A DNA stretch of 64,000 bases from Streptococcus sp. SPS1 (GTDB lineage Bacteria; Bacillota; Bacilli; Lactobacillales; Streptococcaceae), in assembly GCF_030439915.1 (NCBI RefSeq), contig NZ_JAQFJG010000008.1, forward strand, positions 35,152 through 99,151, given 5' to 3'. The notes beneath the pieces are model-generated. The model saw nothing but the letters and a program-made list of their open reading frames with translations. It was not told where the DNA came from and searched no databases. This document shows, one piece after another, positions 58,304 to 64,000 of this stretch; position 1 is the first letter of the stretch; the number at the start of each line of letters is the position of its first letter. A program made the translations under genes and the position numbers.

Positions 58304-58353
58304 AACCAGGTCTTAAGAAAGCTCGTAAAGCATCACAATTCTCAAAACGTTAA
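58304..58353 (+). repeat. attR: 50-bp copy of the rpsI end
   Basis: Identical to 48882-48931 over 50 bases. It encodes the end of S9 without the rest of the gene, proof of an integration event. The gap 58086-58303 before it holds the right-end TTCACACC sites and no gene. Confidence 0.93.
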
Positions 58354-58408
58354 TCAATACGATTATATCAACGTTTCAAAGCACTCAAAAGTTTACCTTA
58401 TTTTCACC

Positions 58409-58810
58409 TTATTGTTTTAGAGACTTTAAAGCAAATTCACCAACTGCTATAGGAACTACATTAGAAGTATTGACATAAATCTGAGTTGTTCCTGTGTCAC
58501 TGTGTGTTAGAGCCTCAGAGATAGCTTCTAAGCTCATTCCTGCTTGTTTAGCAAGCGTGGCTCCTGTATGTCGCAGTTTATGAGGTGTAGCATGTGCCAG
58601 CTCTTTATGTCGCTTTCTGATGCTTTTCATTTTATTGTTTAGATAGTCAGCATGTAAAGGCTTGTTGATGTTTCCTCTTGTGTCGACATATGTAAAAACA
58701 AATTGTTCTGGATTACTGATGATACCAAATTTTGCTAGTTCATATTTTTGTTGCTCTTTCCAAGATGTAAGAAGCTGAAGTAAGTCATTAGAAATAGAGA
58801 AAATGGGAAA
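58409..58810 (-). pseudogene. C-terminal fragment of a second tyrosine integrase
   Basis: About 130 codons of a recombinase related to but distinct from the first: ELAHATPHKLRHTGATLAKQ, ISEALTHSD and TQIYVNTSNVVPIAVGEFAL. The N-terminal half is missing; its upstream codons (MEIFPIFSIS) come from a repeat at 58797-58877. It lies immediately beyond attR, in the same position relative to the rpsI end as the intact integrase. It is a remnant of an earlier element at the same site. Confidence 0.88.
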
Positions 58811-58877
58811 TATTTCCATAATAAAACGCATAGTATCAAGTTTTTTCAATATCTGATATTATGCGTTTTTTCTGATT
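58797..58877 (-). repeat. Palindromic repeat, copy 1 (inverted to copy 2)
   Basis: About 80 bp, containing AAAACGCATAGTATCA and TGATATTATGCGTTTT as arms of a hairpin with a T tail. It is nearly the reverse complement of 59709-59789 (about nine of ten bases match). Together they enclose the IS200/IS605-like element. Confidence 0.8.
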
Positions 58878-58893
58878 ATGTGACTATTAGTCC

Positions 58894-59672
58894 GTCTCAC
58901 TCCGCTAGGTGCGAGACAAAAACCACCCGCTATGCGGGTGCGCGTCGAAGGTTATACCAAAAAAACACCGAACGCGATACAATAAAGGTGTTCAAGCCAA
59001 TTGTAAAGCGAAAGGAGAAAAATATGGCACAAAAAGCACATAGTTTATCGTACACAAAGTGGAGGTGTTCTATCACATTGTGTTCACCCCTAGGTATAGA
59101 CGAAAAGTTATCTATAATCAATATCGAAGTAGTTTAAGCGAAATATTTCATCGCTTGTGTAGTTATAAAGGAGTTGAAATTATCGAGGGTCACTTGATGC
59201 CAGACCATGTACACATGTTAGTCAGTATTCCACCAAGGATAAGTGTTTCGAGTTTCATGGGTTATTTAAAAGGCAAAAGTGCACTCATGATGTTTGACAA
59301 ACACGCCAACCTCAAGTACAAGTTTGGGAATCGGCATTTTTGGGCGGAAGGTTATTATGTGAGTACGGTTGGACTCAATGAAGCCACAATTAAGAAATAT
59401 ATCCAAGATTAAAGAAATTATCCAGTGGATAATTTCTTCATGAGTATGAAAATTTGAGAACGAGTAAAGCATGATATAGCACTAGATAAATTAAGTGTAA
59501 AAGAATATGAGGATCCCTTTAGGGATGGTGGTAAGTAATACTAAAGCCTCTTTGAGAGGCAAGTGACGAGTCAAGAGCAATAAGGCTTGAACAAAGTGAA
59601 AGCCAGCGTCTTTAGGCGCTGGCTGGTAATTTGGGCTTATAGCCCTGGGACAAACCACCCGTTTGACGGGTG
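58894..59672 (+). mobile_element. IS200/IS605-like element, degenerate
   Basis: The tnpA gene remnant is flanked by the hairpins such elements use as ends. At the left are GTCTCAC/GCGAGAC (58894-58917) and CACCCGC/GCGGGTG (58924-58940). At the right are GCCAGCG/CGCTGGC (59602-59623) and CACCCGT/ACGGGTG (59656-59672). No tnpB is present. Exact ends are uncertain because these elements lack inverted repeats and target duplications. Confidence 0.72.
59024..59538 (+). pseudogene. tnpA: TnpA transposase, IS200/IS605 family, disrupted
   Basis: The N-terminus MAQKAHSLSYTKW is at 59024 and continues out of frame at about 59060 as YHIVFTPRYRRKVIYNQYRS. The HUH site is HLMPDHVHMLVSIPP and the active-site helix region is FGNRHFWAEGYY. 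The frame stops after IKKYIQD at 59412, yet its normal ending (KHDIALDKLSVKEYEDPFRD) follows about 55 bases further, up to 59538. An inserted segment with a perfect palindrome (AAGAAATTATCC/GGATAATTTCTT) lies at the break. At least two lesions make it inactive. Confidence 0.82.
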
Positions 59673-59708
59673 ATCATGATTCAGTCCGAGGTTGGGAAAA
59701 AGTCTTTA

Positions 59709-59789
59709 AAATCAGAAAAACGCATAGTATCAGGTATTAAAAAACTTGATATTATGCGTTTTATTATGGGAATACACTTCATTTTCTCC
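59709..59789 (+). repeat. Palindromic repeat, copy 2
   Basis: Contains CGCATAGTATCAGG and CTTGATATTATGCG as hairpin arms, and continues GTTTTATTATGGGAATA as in copy 1. It is in inverted orientation to copy 1. The bases after it to 59942 hold no gene and only the convergent end of the DUF402 gene. Confidence 0.8.
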
Positions 59790-59942
59790 TGAAATTGAGT
59801 TTTTGTCCAACCTCATGATTTGTTATGCAAAAAAATAGAAGACAGGATAGAGAATCACTTTGATGACCTCAATCATATCTCCTATTCAAATAGTTAGCTC
59901 ACTAACTTAATGACATTGGGCTTTCACCCTAGTTTGACAACT

Positions 59943-60476
59943 TTACCGATTCTTTAGTTCTACATAGCGCTTGTACCAAATGTTTACATAGGCTTCTGAG
60001 AAAGGACCACGTCCATTGTTAATCCAATCAACAAGAATTTTGACATGTTCTTTTAAAATATAGTCCAAGTCATCAGAATAATTCATTTTGCGTTTGTGAC
60101 GCTCATACTCCTCAACGTCCAAAAGACGTTTTTCCCCATCTGTAAAAATTTTAACATCCAAATCGTAATCAATATACTTCAGTGCTTCTTCATCCAGATA
60201 GTAGGGGCTAGCCATATTGCAATAATAGGAAATTCCATTATCACGAATCATGGCAATGATATTAAACCAATATTTCTTGTGAAAGTAAACAATAGCCGGT
60301 TCTCGAGTGACCCAACGACGACCATCACTTTCGGTAACAAGTGTATGATCGTTGACACCAATAATGGCGTTTTCTGTTGTTTTTAGTACCATGGTGTCCC
60401 GCCAAGTTCGGTGGAGACTCCCATCATGCTTATAACTTTGAATTGTAATAAAGTCGCCTTCTTTTGGAAGCTTCAT
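59943..60476 (-). CDS. DUF402 family protein, nucleoside tri/diphosphatase type
   Basis: A 177-aa cytoplasmic protein ([83 protein letters not shown]). The conserved acidic pattern is that of DUF402 phosphatases. In Gram-positive relatives these act on nucleoside di- and triphosphates. A TGGTACAAT promoter lies upstream on the minus strand near 60520-60528. It is monocistronic beside recX. Confidence 0.9.
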   Translation of the reverse strand: MKLPKEGDFITIQSYKHDGSLHRTWRDTMVLKTTENAIIGVNDHTLVTESDGRRWVTREPAIVYFHKKYWFNIIAMIRDNGISYYCNMASPYYLDEEALKYIDYDLDVKIFTDGEKRLLDVEEYERHKRKMNYSDDLDYILKEHVKILVDWINNGRGPFSEAYVNIWYKRYVELKNR

Positions 60477-60564
60477 AACTAACCAACTTTCTACAATTTA
60501 TAAGTTTATCATTTACTATTGTACCATAAAATTACCTAAAATCTGTGAATTTCACTTGGAAATA

Positions 60565-61341
60565 TTAAAGATATTCTCTAAGAGCGCTTGCTATATCCGA
60601 AAAATCGTAGCCTTTTCGTGCTAAAACTTGAGTTAAACGCTGTTTAAGTTCGTATCCTTCATACTTTCGGGCATACTTAGCATATTGCTTATCAAGTTCC
60701 TTGAAGATGAGTTCTTGAGTCGTTTCTTCGTCGACTTGGCTATCTAAGTCGTCAAAGGCACTTTTAGCATCAGAATAGGAAAACCCCTTGTTAGTCAAGT
60801 TCTGGATAATCTTATCTTGCAGGGCACGAGCTGGAAGTTTTCCCTTATATTTTTTCAATAGTTTATTGGCTACACGTTGAGCAACTTCCGAAAAATCAAA
60901 TTCTTTCAAGTTCTCTTCTATAGTAGATTTTGAAATTCCTTTTTGTGTTAATTTCTGAGTCAGTACATAAGGCCCCTTGTCTCCTGAAAGTTGATTGGCA
61001 TTGATGATAGCATAAGCGTACTGGCCATCATTAATCCACTTATCTTCTTTAAGATTAATAATGACTTGAGAAACGATGTTTTCATCAATATCGTATTTTT
61101 TCAGATATTCTCTGACTTCTTTTTCAGTACGTGCTTTAAAGGATAAGTGGTAGAGGGCCAGATTCTTACCGTAAGAAAATTGGGCAAAGTCCTGAATCTC
61201 TTTCAATTCCTCTTCGCTTATCACCTTATCTCTCGATAACATAAAACGAACAATTGTATCTTCGGTGATGTAGCATTTGTCTCCATTATCAAGCTCCATC
61301 AGATAGAGTCTTTTTTTCTTTTCAAGTTTTGTGATTTTCAT
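60565..61341 (-). CDS. recX: Recombination regulator RecX
   Basis: A 258-aa protein made of three-helix repeats, longer than the E. coli form as usual in Firmicutes. It has [40 protein letters not shown] and [20 protein letters not shown]. RecX limits RecA filament activity. AAAGGAAATT precedes the ATG. The next gene upstream, the APH-like kinase, is on the same strand and ends 9 bases away, so they may be co-transcribed. Confidence 0.94.
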   Translation of the reverse strand: MKITKLEKKKRLYLMELDNGDKCYITEDTIVRFMLSRDKVISEEELKEIQDFAQFSYGKNLALYHLSFKARTEKEVREYLKKYDIDENIVSQVIINLKEDKWINDGQYAYAIINANQLSGDKGPYVLTQKLTQKGISKSTIEENLKEFDFSEVAQRVANKLLKKYKGKLPARALQDKIIQNLTNKGFSYSDAKSAFDDLDSQVDEETTQELIFKELDKQYAKYARKYEGYELKQRLTQVLARKGYDFSDIASALREYL

Positions 61342-61350
61342 AATTTCCTT

Positions 61351-62127
61351 TCATCTAAATGCTTCGAAAGCTGCAACAAGTCGGAGTTTATCCATATCTA
61401 CATATTCTCTACCGTAATAGTCGAGAAATAATTCAGCATACGTAGCATCTTGTAGGTTGTAATGAAGGGACCAAATTGCCCAAAAGAGGTCGATATGTCG
61501 GTCACTAAAACCGGCCAATCCCAAGTCAATAAAGCAAGAAAAATGCGAGGCATCCTTCAAGATGAAATTTGGCAGGCAGGCATCTCCATGAATAAAAGCA
61601 TCAGCTTTGAGAAGGTGACCTTTCTCTTGTATCAGTTGGTAAGCTTCTTCACGACTGTGAATATGAAATTGAGGCAGAAGAGTCTTGTTATAAAAAGTCC
61701 CCTCCTGATAGTTTTTTAAGGCTTCTTCTTTATAACGCTTCAGATGATTTTCCGACGGAAAAGATTGTGGTTTAAGACTGTGAAGTTTGTTTAATGCTTG
61801 AGCCAGGGTTTGACAGAGTTTTTCGGGTTGATTTAAAAAAGAGAGAGCGTTGCTGCCAATGGCTTCTTTAGTCAGAAGGAAGTCCTTATTTGCTGATAAA
61901 TAGGTAATCACTGGAGTTCCCAATCCTTCAGTTTCGAACCAACTTGCAATCTTAGCTTCTTGAGCTAATCTGCCTTTTTGATCTATTTTTAAATAGTAAC
62001 CTGAATCTATATATAGGACAGTTGCACTTGAATGAGAAGAACTATCAGAGAGATTAGCTCCCTTGATATAGCTTCGTAATTGTTCAGGGAAATCTAGTAT
62101 ACTAAAGCGAGGTGTTTTTGAATTCAT
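61351..62127 (-). CDS. Aminoglycoside phosphotransferase-like kinase, APH(3') family
   Basis: A 258-aa small-molecule kinase of the APH fold. It has [14 protein letters not shown] (catalytic Asp and Asn) and [20 protein letters not shown] (metal-binding DxG), both close to APH(3') enzymes. Chromosomal copies in mitis-group streptococci have not been tied to resistance by sequence alone; the physiological substrate is unknown. The ATG at 62127 is preferred over a longer frame to 62169. A TGTTACAAT -10 lies 6 bases upstream, so the mRNA may be leaderless. Divergent from rlmD. Confidence 0.8.
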   Translation of the reverse strand: MNSKTPRFSILDFPEQLRSYIKGANLSDSSSHSSATVLYIDSGYYLKIDQKGRLAQEAKIASWFETEGLGTPVITYLSANKDFLLTKEAIGSNALSFLNQPEKLCQTLAQALNKLHSLKPQSFPSENHLKRYKEEALKNYQEGTFYNKTLLPQFHIHSREEAYQLIQEKGHLLKADAFIHGDACLPNFILKDASHFSCFIDLGLAGFSDRHIDLFWAIWSLHYNLQDATYAELFLDYYGREYVDMDKLRLVAAFEAFR

Positions 62128-62133
62128 GCTTTT

Positions 62134-62177
62134 ATTGTAACATATTCTTAAATATCTTAGAAACTCCATGGTATAAT
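62134..62177. promoter_or_regulatory. Divergent extended -10 promoters, probably leaderless starts
   Basis: Minus strand: TGTTACAAT (-10 at 62139-62134), six bases, then the ATG of the APH-like gene (62127). Plus strand: TGGTATAAT (-10 at 62172-62177), six bases, then the ATG of rlmD (62184). Both ATGs are where transcription is expected to begin, and neither has a ribosome site. Confidence 0.65.
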
Positions 62178-62183
62178 AGACCT

Positions 62184-63539
62184 ATGAATCTAAAAATAAA
62201 ACAAAAAATACCATTAAAAATCAAGCGCATGGGAATTAATGGTGAGGGAATCGGCTTTTATCAAAAAACATTAGTCTTTGTACCTGGAGCTCTTAAAGGT
62301 GAAGATATCTATTGTCAGATTACTTCTATTAAACGTAACTTTGTTGAGGCAAAATTACTGAAGGTCAACAAGAAGTCTAAATTTCGAGTTGTGCCAGCTT
62401 GTACTATTTACAATGAGTGCGGAGGCTGCCAAATCATGCACCTGCATTATGATAAGCAGCTGGAGTTCAAGACGGACTTGCTTCATCAAGCGCTGAAAAA
62501 ATTTGCTCCTGCAGGATATGAAAACTATGAAATTCGTCCAACTATTGGAATGCAGGAACCAAAATATTACCGAGCTAAGTTACAATTTCAGACTCGAAAA
62601 TTTAAGAATCAGGTCAAGGCGGGCTTATATGCACAAAACTCTCACTATTTAGTAGAGTTGAAAGACTGCCTGGTACAAGACAAGGAAACCCAAGTGATTG
62701 CTAATCGCCTAGCAGAATTGCTTACTTATCACCAGATTCCAATCACCGATGAGAGAAAAGTTCTAGGTGTTAGGACTATTATGGTCCGACGAGCAAGAAA
62801 GACTGGACAGGTTCAGATTATTATTGTTACAAATCGTCAGCTTAATTTAACCCAACTAGTAAAAGACTTAGTTAAAGATTTCCCAGAAGTTGTGACAGTA
62901 GCTGTGAATACAAATACAGCTAAAACCAGTGAGATTTATGGTGAAAAGACAGAGATTATCTGGGGACAAGAGAGTATTCAAGAAGGTGTACTCGATTATG
63001 AATTTTCACTATCTCCTCGAGCTTTCTATCAACTAAATCCTGAACAAACAGAAGTTCTTTATAACGAAGCGGTAAAAGCTTTGGATGTTACTAAAGAAGA
63101 CCATTTGATTGACGCTTATTGTGGAGTTGGAACGATTGGATTTGCTTTCGCAAAGAAAGTTAAAACACTAAGAGGTATGGATATTATTCCAGAAGCCATT
63201 GAAGATGCCAAGCGAAATGCTAAAAGAATGGGATTTGACAATACTCATTATGAAGCTGGAACGGCAGAAGAGATTATTCCTCGTTGGTACAAGGAAGGCT
63301 ACCGAGCAGATGCTCTGATTGTGGACCCACCACGTACAGGTCTGGATGATAAGTTATTAGATACTATTCTTACTTATGTACCAGAAAAAATGGTTTATAT
63401 TTCTTGTAATGTTTCGACCTTGGCTCGTGATTTGGTACGCTTAGTAGAAGTCTATGATCTTCATTATATCCAGTCGGTCGATATGTTCCCACATACAGCT
63501 CGAACGGAAGCTGTTGTAAAATTAATAAAAAAATTTTAA
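62184..63539 (+). CDS. rlmD: 23S rRNA (uracil-C5)-methyltransferase, RlmD/RumA family
   Basis: A 451-aa SAM-dependent methyltransferase. It has an N-terminal TRAM domain ([20 protein letters not shown]), the Fe-S cluster cysteines in [20 protein letters not shown], the SAM site [16 protein letters not shown] and [12 protein letters not shown]. The catalytic cysteine is in [13 protein letters not shown] (C408). In streptococci this family is often named rumA or RlmCD. The start at 62184 gives the TRAM domain directly; a longer frame overlaps the promoter. Confidence 0.92.
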   Translation: MNLKIKQKIPLKIKRMGINGEGIGFYQKTLVFVPGALKGEDIYCQITSIKRNFVEAKLLKVNKKSKFRVVPACTIYNECGGCQIMHLHYDKQLEFKTDLLHQALKKFAPAGYENYEIRPTIGMQEPKYYRAKLQFQTRKFKNQVKAGLYAQNSHYLVELKDCLVQDKETQVIANRLAELLTYHQIPITDERKVLGVRTIMVRRARKTGQVQIIIVTNRQLNLTQLVKDLVKDFPEVVTVAVNTNTAKTSEIYGEKTEIIWGQESIQEGVLDYEFSLSPRAFYQLNPEQTEVLYNEAVKALDVTKEDHLIDAYCGVGTIGFAFAKKVKTLRGMDIIPEAIEDAKRNAKRMGFDNTHYEAGTAEEIIPRWYKEGYRADALIVDPPRTGLDDKLLDTILTYVPEKMVYISCNVSTLARDLVRLVEVYDLHYIQSVDMFPHTARTEAVVKLIKKF

Positions 63540-63547
63540 AAAAGGTG

Positions 63548-63575
63548 TTGACAAAGTTAGAAAAGCCTGTATAAT
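63548..63575 (+). promoter_or_regulatory. Promoter of the tRNA-Glu gene
   Basis: TTGACA (63548-63553), a 16-base spacer and TATAAT (63570-63575): a full consensus promoter, 25 bases before the tRNA. Confidence 0.92.
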
Positions 63576-63600
63576 AGTAAGAGTTGAAAATAACAACTCT

Positions 63601-63672
63601 GGTCCGTTGGTCAAGGGGTTAAGACACCGCCTTTTCACGGCGGTAACACGGGTTCGAATCCCGTACGGACTA
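63601..63672 (+). tRNA. tRNA-Glu (TTC)
   Basis: Seven acceptor pairs (GGTCCGT/ACGGACT), an anticodon arm CCGCC-TTTTCAC-GGCGG with anticodon TTC, and a T arm CGGGTTCGAATCCCG. The CCA end is not encoded. It is directly upstream of an rRNA operon, a layout known in streptococci. Confidence 0.97.
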
Positions 63673-63732
63673 TGGTATGTTGCGGTAGGAATACTTGATG
63701 AAAAAAAAGATTAAAAAAGTTTCAAAAAAGTG

Positions 63733-63761
63733 TTGACAAGCGAAAACGACTGTGATATACT
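63733..63761 (+). promoter_or_regulatory. rRNA operon promoter
   Basis: TTGACA (63733-63738), 17 bases, TATACT (63756-63761). The leader from about 63769 to 63913 should carry antitermination and processing signals. Confidence 0.88.
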
Positions 63762-63913
63762 AAACTAGTTGTCGCTTGAGAGAAGCAAGTGACAAAGACC
63801 TTTGAAAACTGAACAAGACGAACCAATGTGCAGGGCACTACAACAACTGTTGTAGTACTGAACAATGAAAAATAATAAATCTGTCAGTGACAGAAATGAG
63901 TGAGAACTCAAAC

Positions 63914-64000
63914 TTTTAATGAGAGTTTGATCCTGGCTCAGGACGAACGCTGGCGGCGTGCCTAATACATGCAAGTAGAACGCTGAAGGAGGAGCTTGCT
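63914..64000 (+). rRNA. 16S ribosomal RNA, 5' end (partial)
   Basis: The universal 16S start GAGAGTTTGATCCTGGCTCA is at 63921, followed by GACGAACGCTGGCGGCGTGC and CTAATACATGCAAGTAGAAC, typical of streptococci. The exact mature 5' end is estimated to a few bases. The gene runs out of the window. Confidence 0.97.

Larger units (their letters stand above)
48932..58353. mobile_element. Integrated mobilisable element at the rpsI 3' end (about 9.4 kb)
   Basis: A genomic island bounded by perfect 50-bp direct repeats. On the minus strand it holds an integrase, an excisionase, a HUH/SF3 Rep, an FtsK-like coupling protein and two unknown proteins. On the plus strand it holds a 178-aa unknown protein and a type IIG-like restriction-modification enzyme. 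There is no type IV secretion system, so it would be an integrative mobilisable element (or replicating satellite) rather than a self-transmissible ICE. Rep is split by a RUP and ftsK by a frameshift, so it is probably no longer mobile. rpsI is a known integration target of such elements in streptococci. Confidence 0.88.

Noticed and set aside
58894..58940. Possible CRISPR or tandem-repeat array
   Set aside because: The repeated GC-rich hairpins are insertion-sequence ends; there are no regularly spaced direct repeats with spacers anywhere in the window.
58880..59137. Plus-strand frame overlapping the left end of the IS200/IS605-like element
   Set aside because: It runs through the terminal hairpins and is only the broken N-terminal frame of tnpA.
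61351..62127. Acquired aminoglycoside resistance gene
   Set aside because: It has the APH(3') motifs but sits in a housekeeping context beside recX with no mobile element; resistance cannot be claimed from sequence.
63597..64000. Minus-strand open frame over the tRNA/rRNA region
   Set aside because: It covers the 16S rRNA 5' end and leader and cannot be coding.

Overview
This is a chromosomal window of a mitis-group Streptococcus, most likely S. mitis or a close relative of the pneumococcus (S. oralis and S. pseudopneumoniae are not excluded). Signs of this are a low-GC genome, a pneumococcus-like order of housekeeping blocks (nusA-ylxR-ylxQ-infB-rbfA; valS; bgl PTS; pheS-GNAT-pheT; ssbB next to groES), two 107-bp RUP repeats, a BOX element, a choline-binding surface protein, a ComX-type competence box and an IS630 remnant. 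The species cannot be fixed from this window alone.

Layout. 1-5.5 kb: the end of rimP and the nusA/infB translation-factor operon. 5.6-9.3 kb: two small operons of envelope-type proteins (lipoprotein, PH-like/zinc-ribbon protein, SPFH-SHOCT protein; EcsC-like protein with two tiny partners). 9.3-11.7 kb: a DUF1858 / hemerythrin-PAS / DUF1912 operon and a helix-hairpin-helix protein. 11.7-16 kb: a valine T-box, an acetyltransferase, an unknown membrane protein and valS. 16-19.7 kb: a DUF3883 nuclease-like protein and a large primase-helicase resembling TOTE conflict-system proteins. 19.8-24.2 kb: a LicT-controlled beta-glucoside PTS operon. 24.3-28.8 kb: a RUP, a phenylalanine T-box, pheS, a GNAT gene and pheT. 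29-31.1 kb: a NatAB-like ABC exporter. 31.1-33 kb: pyrG with a CTP-sensing attenuator. 33-37 kb: a choline-binding protein, a BOX, small redox and tRNA-binding-domain genes, and ssbB behind a perfect com-box. 37-44.1 kb: a sugar-sensing two-component module and a mannose-family PTS lying between ssbB and groES. 44.3-47.9 kb: CIRCE-controlled groESL, queH and an IS630 remnant. 47.9-48.9 kb: rplM-rpsI with an L13 leader.

48.9-58.35 kb is an integrated mobile element in the 3' end of rpsI. It is bounded by perfect 50-bp direct repeats that recreate the rpsI end. It carries an integrase, an excisionase, a HUH/SF3-type Rep, an FtsK-like coupling protein, two unknown proteins, and as cargo an unknown 178-aa protein with a one-polypeptide (type IIG-like) restriction-modification enzyme. 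Its mobility genes are decaying. The rep gene is split by a RUP inserted at a TA dinucleotide; excising it in silico restores a 458-codon frame. The ftsK gene has a one-base frameshift and the excisionase has no convincing start. A second integrase fragment immediately beyond attR shows that an older element used the same site. Next to it lies a degenerate IS200/IS605 copy between two inverted copies of an ~80-bp palindromic repeat.

59.9-64 kb: DUF402, recX and an APH-like kinase on the minus strand, divergent from the 23S rRNA methyltransferase rlmD. Then come tRNA-Glu(TTC) and the start of a 16S rRNA gene. Three genes (DUF4651, the APH-like kinase, rlmD) have extended -10 promoters placed so that transcription should start at or next to the ATG, which suggests leaderless mRNAs.
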